Below, one piece after another: positions 58,086 through 64,000 of a stretch of DNA of 64,000 nucleotides (within the stretch, counting starts at the first letter, position 1; each line of letters begins with the position of its first letter). Source of the DNA: Garcia nutans (lineage: Eukaryota > Streptophyta > Magnoliopsida > Malpighiales > Euphorbiaceae); NCBI GenBank assembly GCA_947685225.1, contig CANTUV010000008.1, positions 44,513,501-44,577,500 of the forward strand, written 5' to 3'. Both the position numbers and the translations under genes were made by a program. The notes under the pieces are model-generated. The model made no database searches. It was not told the origin of the DNA and was given only the letters and a program-made list of their open reading frames with translations.

Positions 58086-60664
58086 CAGCTCTTTTAGCTG
58101 GACTGATCTTTTGTCTTTTGCATCTTCATTCTTTTGAGAGTTCTAATGTTCCATTCTTTTGTTCTTCCTTTTCGCAAAAATTCAGCTATTTTTAATTGGA
58201 CCTTATATCCTCTCCTGCCCCCTGCGTGGTGAAATATTTGCAAGTGAGTTTGAAAATGTTTTATAGATAAACTCAAAAAATTGAAAAGGAGAAACTTTGC
58301 CCCCTGTGTAGGCCCAAACCCATGATTTCTCTATGCGGGCTCTGATTGATGTTTTTGTTGTCTAGTTCTTCTCACAAGCATGCATTTCTTCTCTTTGCAA
58401 AATTACTGGAACTTTCTCAAGCAATGGGCTTTCCATGCCCCCCTAATTTGATATCTTCTTTTGATTGTTTACTTCACAGAGTGTTTACTGTTCACCTTAA
58501 TAAAGAATAGACAATACAAGACAAGAAAGTGCGATGTGATATGCTCATGTATGCATGATGTGCATGAATGATACTTACAGTCGTTCCATCGACTCACAGA
58601 CCGAGGTGATCAGCAGAAATGTTCTCATTGGTTCCTTTCAGATGCTTGTTCAGGTCTTGCATTGGAATGACACAATGCCCCACATTTATGGCTTTTATCT
58701 TTAAGATATTGAAAATATGAATAATGGAGGCCCCAAACAGCAGAGATACATCCATTTCAAATTATGATTCAGTATGTCAATTGGTAGCTTCTTCATGACC
58801 TTGCCAATAATCATTTCCTTTGCCCAATGTGGCCTTCGAGGTTCGATAGTTCAACATACTCCCCTTAACTTGAAGTCTTTGTAATTTTTTTTTGAATTTG
58901 AAATCAAATGTTTGCTTTGCCAAATTAATGTCAATGTACCTCAGGACTTGATTTTCCAAATTAACATATCTATAACATGACAACCCTAGTTACCGTACTA
59001 AACTCGGGAATTATTTCTATTTAAGCAAGAATTATTGCACTTCAGATAGGCACATACACATTACTTGGCCAAAGATCTCTTTTGAGTTTAAATATTGTCT
59101 ATCTCATATGCATGCTTATCCAAACTATCTTCACTAATAAATTCTACCTACCAAGAGAGATCAACAGGTCTTTAATAGGCTTGAATTGGGGTCTATAAGG
59201 GACATGGGTTAAATGAATGCCATTTGTAAGTGGGAGCCGATGTGACACAATGGACAACCTTCACATTACAAATTTCTTGTTTGAACTTTAGGCAGCTGGG
59301 AGCAATCTTGCTAGACTCTAAATTCTTTCTATCTTCTTGTCATTAATCTGAATCTTGATTAGGACAGTCTTTGCCCCCATAAAAAGTTTGTTACCCAAAT
59401 TTGTTTCTTTTCTTCTTCTCCCTTTTCTTTCTTTTTATTTTTCTTACTCTTCCCTTTCTTTGAGCATTTTATCATTTTGTCCTTCTTCCTTGTAGGACTG
59501 TCAAGTACAGAACTTTCAAGAACTGAATGATCTTTCTCCTTTTTCTTTGATTTTGATTGAATCTTTGGTTGGGTTGGACCAATTCAAGTCAATCCGTCCT
59601 TATAAACCAAATGGAAGCCTTTTGTTGTCTTAGGTAAAAGAGAACTCAGTTAGCTTTTTGAACAACCTTTTTAGGTTTTATCTTTTGTTTTTCCTTTTTT
59701 CCTCTTCTTTTTTTTCCTCTTCTTTTTTTCCTCTTTTTTTTCATTTCTTTTTTTTTCCTCTTCTTTTTTCTTCTTTTTTCTTTTTTCTTCTCTTTTCTTT
59801 TTTCTTCTCCTTTTTTTTGTGTTCTAACTATAAAAGAGTTGTCTTATTTGTACCAACTTGGGTTTCCAATAATGGATGAGTGGAGTGACATAAATCTTCT
59901 TTAATAGGGATAAATCATTTGTTACTCTGATGCTGTCTTGATATTGGAGATATTAGGTGAACTTCAAATACTCTTATGGTCTTGAGAACTTCAACTATCC
60001 TCATGGTCTTGACTATGCATTCCATTCTTTGATCTTCTTGTCTCTTCACCTTAGTGATCATAAGACTTGTCAAAAGTACCACAATAGCTCAGGGTAGGTT
60101 GTTGGGGTTTGTAAGCCAATGAGAAGATAGCTAAAATTTTATGAAGGCTCAAAGGGACAACTAGGGATTGATATTTAATTGGGTGGATACTAGTTGTTGG
60201 CTCGTTAAATAATGCCTAGATAATTTCTCCCTTAAATAAGCAGAGTTCAATTTTGCCTCAAAAATTTGTCAAAGCATGTTCTAAGACTGACTAGGACCTA
60301 GACAAAGATAATTATGTAGGAGCCCTCTCTAAGTAAGCATACATAATTCAATGCTATAGAGTAATTCCCTCATCTAGTAAAGTCATTCAAGTCATGATGC
60401 ATAAATACATTAATTCATGAATTATCAAGCTAGATTCTTCATTGGTTGAGCATCAAAATGAACAAAGACCAATAAAATTTTGATGAAAGTAATTTATTCA
60501 AACAAATTTAAATTTAAAAAACAAGATTGTTCCAATTAAATATTAAAGAAAGTAAAATTGAAAAGCAACATTCAAGCTAAGGAAAGTTTGTTGAGTTTAA
60601 GCTTCTTTTCATTTCACATCTTCAATATTTCCATCTTGAAAGGATGATAAAACAAAATCTTCTT
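58086..60664 (-). other. Unrecognised interior of element F between gag and the minisatellites
   Basis: No pol domain is visible in any frame. Polypyrimidine runs (plus strand) lie at about 59398-59460 and 59680-59820. A 68-codon minus frame at 58777-58983 has no recognisable features. Confidence 0.6.
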
Positions 60665-61988
60665 CTAATCCTTTCCTACCATGAAGGTTGCTGGTGGTGG
60701 CACCTTGTTGAACCTTGGAAATGGATTACCTTTGGTATTGGGCTTGTCCGGCTCAGGCAACTTGCCATTATCAATTAAATTCTGGATCTCATGCCTCAAC
60801 TTCATGCAATTGTCCGTTTTGTGTCCAGGCCTTTGATGGAATTGCCAAAATGCATTAGTATCAAAGTTAGGTGGAAGAGTATTAGGCAAAGGACGAGGAG
60901 TTAAGGGTTGTAACAATCCCTTCTTTTGTAGCTTATTGAGAACCCAAGATAGCGGCTTCCCTAATTTTGAAAACTGCCTCATTCCTCCTTGACTAGTGGC
61001 ATTAACATCAGTTTCCTTTTGTGTACTTTGATTGCTAGGCTGATAATTTCCTTTCTCATTCCTTCTTACCGAAAAGTGATTCTTCTCCCTTTCCCACTCT
61101 TCAATTTGTAGACCAGCTGGGAGAAGATCTTTGAAATCCCTTATAAGGGTGTGAGACAGCCTTTTACGAAGGTTGAACAGGACGCCTCTGACGATCATCC
61201 TTATTTGATCAGATTCATCGGGCCTTTTCTTGAGTAAAGCATCCTTATTTCTCCATCTTTTTACATAGTCCACAAAAATTCTCATTTAGCCTTTGTCTAA
61301 TGGACTCAACTTCCATTAAGATAACTTCGAGCTTGACATTATACCTATATTGCTGAATGAAAGCCTTGCATAACATGTCCCAATCTTTTTGAGTACTTTC
61401 CTCTAAGGTGTTGAACCAATTTTGGACAACAGGGTCTAATGAGAGCATGAAATATCTCAGAGTTTGAGTTTTAGTAGCTCGGGCAAACTGCATGGTAGTG
61501 ATGTACTGCTTCACATGGAGATGAGGATTTCCAGTACCATTGTATCTAGCAAAGGATGGCATCTTGAATTTGTACGGAACTTCTTCGTCTAACTTAAATA
61601 ATTTGTCAACTTCGGACATTTCTTCGATTTTCAACTTCTTCTCAAATTTCTTTTCTAAATCAGCAATCATCTTCTCAACATCAGACATCTCGGTCTTTTC
61701 AATAGTTTCCTTCTCAACAAACTTCGGCTCCTTTTTGTCTTGAGGATCTTGGTAGTATTAAGCCCAATCATCATCATCAATGATCACCTTATCATCATCA
61801 AAAGCTACTTCACCAACATTAGTCTTCCCTTTGTCCTTTGGCTTCTTAGTGCTAGCAGATGCTTCGGTATGATTTTCTAAAATTGCAGTCAATTGGTTCC
61901 TCATGGTCTCAGCTAAGGCCTCTTTTATTCCTTCCATCTTGGCATTGAGGGCTTCATCCACCATTCTTTGAATTTGTTTGGGCTCCAT
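60665..61988 (-). pseudogene. Ogre/Tat-type gag of element F, broken
   Basis: It starts at ATG 61986-61988 (MEPKQIQRMVDEALNAKMEG) and has an acidic DDDKVIIDDDDWA stretch. A TAA at 61758-61760 interrupts the frame. The same frame resumes through a coiled-coil-like EKMIADLEKKFEKKLKIEEM region and the capsid-like part (ARYNGTGNPHLHVKQYITTM, WFNTLEESTQKDWDMLCKAF). Near 61260-61280, by a T run, it shifts to a second frame (61285-60665) with FVDYVKRWRNKDAL. That frame ends in a zinc-finger-like WQFHQRPGHKTDNC followed by LRHEIQNLIDNGKL; the first cysteine of the usual motif is not seen. Lineage is by similarity to Ogre/Tat Gag. Not functional as read. Confidence 0.85.
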
Positions 61989-63161
61989 TGCTTTTGGTGA
62001 GCAAGAGATTGAGTCGTTGCTAGATTCTTCATCTCCGGTGTAGGTCAGATTGTCATAAGCTTTTAAACTATTGTAATCCAGGGCTGTGAGCTAGAAAGGA
62101 TCAATGATATGAGATGCAAATGTATGCATGCATGCATGTATGCACAAACAATCAACATACAAAGATAAGTAGGATGTTCCTTCCAACCTTATAATATCCA
62201 CACACGAATGGCGAGTCTCTTTTCCTAGGTAATACGGTTAACAAAATACTAACATGGGGCATCTTGTTTTCGAATAATTCCCTCGGACATTTCAATCATT
62301 AGTTGTATTTTCAAAAATGGAAATCAATTTATGATAATTCCTATTAATTGGGTTTTAATCCATTTATCCAACTAAAGTAGCTTTTATGCTATATTGGATT
62401 AAAACTAAATTAAGAGGTTTATTATAAATAGATTTCTCACTTGAAAAAGCAACTAATGATTCGTGCCAAAAACAAGCCCATGATTAATTATTCTTAGTGT
62501 AAACTAGGCTCACAATTGATTTTTGGTATTTCGTAATTGACCTAAATAATTTGCAAGCTCTTTCTAAGAAAAGGTTGGATAAAAATAATTTTATTTCTAA
62601 GCCCATTGTAAAAAGATTTTAGAAAAAATGGATTTTGGGCTTAGTATTTGGGCCATGAGCAAAAGAATTTTTGATTTGTTTTTAGAAAAGTTTTATATCC
62701 AAAGACCATCATGAAATGTTTTGAAGATAGCTTTGGCCTTTTGGATTTTAAAGAAAAATTTATTTGAGCTTGCAAATGTACTTGGGTCATATTAGAAAAA
62801 AAAAAAAACAAACCAAATAAGCCATGATTTAAGCCAAGATAAATTAACCATAGTCAAACAACAAGCATTTGGGGTAAAAACCTAAGGAAAGTAACTAGGC
62901 CAACTACATGAGCTTTAGTCTTTGGGTTAAAAGGCTTAGGTTTCCATAGCAAGTATATACCAAATGGTAAGAGGCTATGAGTGGTTATGCCATGCTTGAT
63001 CTCCATACCTTGAGTGAAAGTATGGTATTCCTCACATAACACAAAACGGGTAACACGGGCGTCCTAAGTCACGCACACGATGCAATCTAATATGATGCAA
63101 TGGATAATATCATTATAAGAAAGAATAGAATAATATAAAGACCAACATAATCAACTTCTCT
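61989..63161 (-). other. Leader region of element F
   Basis: Between the primer site and gag. No protein is recognised. A GCATGCATGCATGTATGCA run lies near 62124-62143. Confidence 0.6.
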
Positions 63162-63181
63162 TATCCCCAGTGGAGTCGCTA
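63162..63181 (-). other. Primer-binding site of element F (tRNA-Arg type)
   Basis: On the minus strand AGCGACTCCACTGGGGATAA directly follows the LTR. A GCGACTCCACTGGGGA site complementary to tRNA-Arg is characteristic of Ogre-type elements. Confidence 0.8.
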
Positions 63182-63182
63182 C

Positions 63183-64000
63183 TGTGAGCGAGGATTTTTG
63201 CCCCCACTCCCGATGGAATGGTTCTTGCTACTTCAGCACTGTTTAGGCTCGGGGCCTTAGAGAACATGGACCTAAGTCCGGAGAAAATGGAGTCACCACC
63301 TGGATGGGCCGGGAAAAAGAAAGGGGTGGATGACTCGATTCCTAAGGAATCCCCAACCCCCTAATGGGTTCGGAAAGTTGGGTACGTGTGGAGAAGGTGA
63401 GAAATGGCCCAACACCCCCACAACGCCCGGTTCATTGAAACAGGCCTTCTTTACAGGTCTTAATATTATAAAATTCTTAAATATAACAATATTATCCATA
63501 TTACACACAATAATTGAAATAAAGCATCTTTATATTAAAATCAAAGCATTGTCCAAGCAAAAAAAAAAATTAAATGGACACCCATCCGAGGATGAAAACA
63601 TGTCCTTACATCATCCATGTCTAAACTAATAGGACACCCACCATGAGGTAGAAACATGTCCTTTACATTGGTCTAAAATATAAAAGCAATTTAAATTACA
63701 TAGAACTTAAGCAATTTAAAGTGGAAACATACCTCTTACAACATTTGGAAATCTAAAATAAATTGATAAAAATAAATAATCATTCATCATAAATAAATCA
63801 TTTATCAAAGATATTAAACATTAATCAAAATATATAGTAAACATTCATCCATGAAGCATTGAAAATAAATTAAAGCATATAATGAACTACATAATCAAAT
63901 AAAGCAAGTAAAGATACAAATTGAGGTTTACTGTTTCCATTTAAAGTTCTTTAATTGATATTTAGGGTTTTGGGATTTTAGTATTATTAGGGTTTGTAAT
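63183..64000 (-). repeat. 5' LTR of element F, partial
   Basis: It matches 54833-55670 of the 3' LTR, with several percent differences, an altered segment near 63708-63725 and a missing stretch near 63855. It is cut by the window end. Confidence 0.85.

Larger units (their letters stand above)
54833..64000 (-). mobile_element. Element F: Tat/Ogre-type retrotransposon without pol, minus strand, open at the right edge
   Basis: 3' LTR 54833-56988, interior 56989-63182, partial 5' LTR 63183-64000. The tRNA-Arg-type primer site (63162-63181) and polypurine tract (56989-57003) frame the interior. gag lies at 60665-61988 on the minus strand. Between gag and the 3' LTR there is no protease, reverse transcriptase or integrase, only 2.5 kb of unrecognised DNA and two minisatellites. 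It is therefore a non-autonomous member. The right LTR end and target duplication are outside the window. Confidence 0.85.

Overview
This is a window of AT-rich nuclear plant DNA, probably from a eudicot. The evidence is LTR retrotransposons of purely plant lineages (Athila, Tekay-like chromovirus, Tat/Ogre, a Ty1/copia remnant), a Mutator-like transposon with long inverted repeats, and one plant-style membrane-protein gene with a TATA box. I cannot name the species.

Layout. 1-1580: minus-strand LTR fragment with a MITE-like insert. 1581-6292: deleted chromovirus-type element (D) with only about 1.25 kb of interior. 6293-6927: 5' end of a decayed Ty1/copia element on the minus strand. About 7836-26590: Mutator-like element whose long inverted repeats are built of 130-170 bp tandem units. 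It is split by Athila element A (7933-20452, perfect 5-bp target duplication) and by a 3.15-kb solo LTR, E (22027-25178, perfect 5-bp duplication). 26591-34023: AT-rich DNA holding the only convincing host gene (31380-31979, minus) and a SINE-like fragment. 34029-51474: minus-strand Athila-type element B, perfect TCTCA duplication, reduced to gag and scraps of pol. Its left LTR is split by chromovirus C (35297-45450). 51480-52985: unassigned DNA. 52986-end: two Tat/Ogre-type elements on the minus strand. F (54833 to beyond the end) sits inside an LTR of G (52986-54832). F keeps gag and two minisatellites but no pol.

How the parts relate. Every retroelement coding region is broken. A has frameshifts and stops in gag and pol and one stop in its third ORF. 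C has a gag stop, an integrase-proximal frameshift and a large in-frame loss in RNase H. B and F lack most or all of pol. None looks autonomous, although A and C carry fairly similar LTR pairs (about 2% apart by eye), suggesting recent insertion.

The least ordinary signal is a family of short palindromes, GACACGGCCA-(6-7 nt)-TGGCCGTGTC, in arrays in both LTRs of A, both LTRs of B and again just upstream of A's third ORF. The first hairpin sits at nearly the same distance from the LTR start in A and B, and both arms have changed in parallel (CACGG to CATGG, CCGTG to CCATG). Other points: PPT-like motifs repeated three times in A and B, a 69-bp tandem repeat inside B's gag, minisatellites before the 3' LTR of F, and an inverted-plus-direct duplication inside E. 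All coordinates, alignments and divergence figures are by eye.
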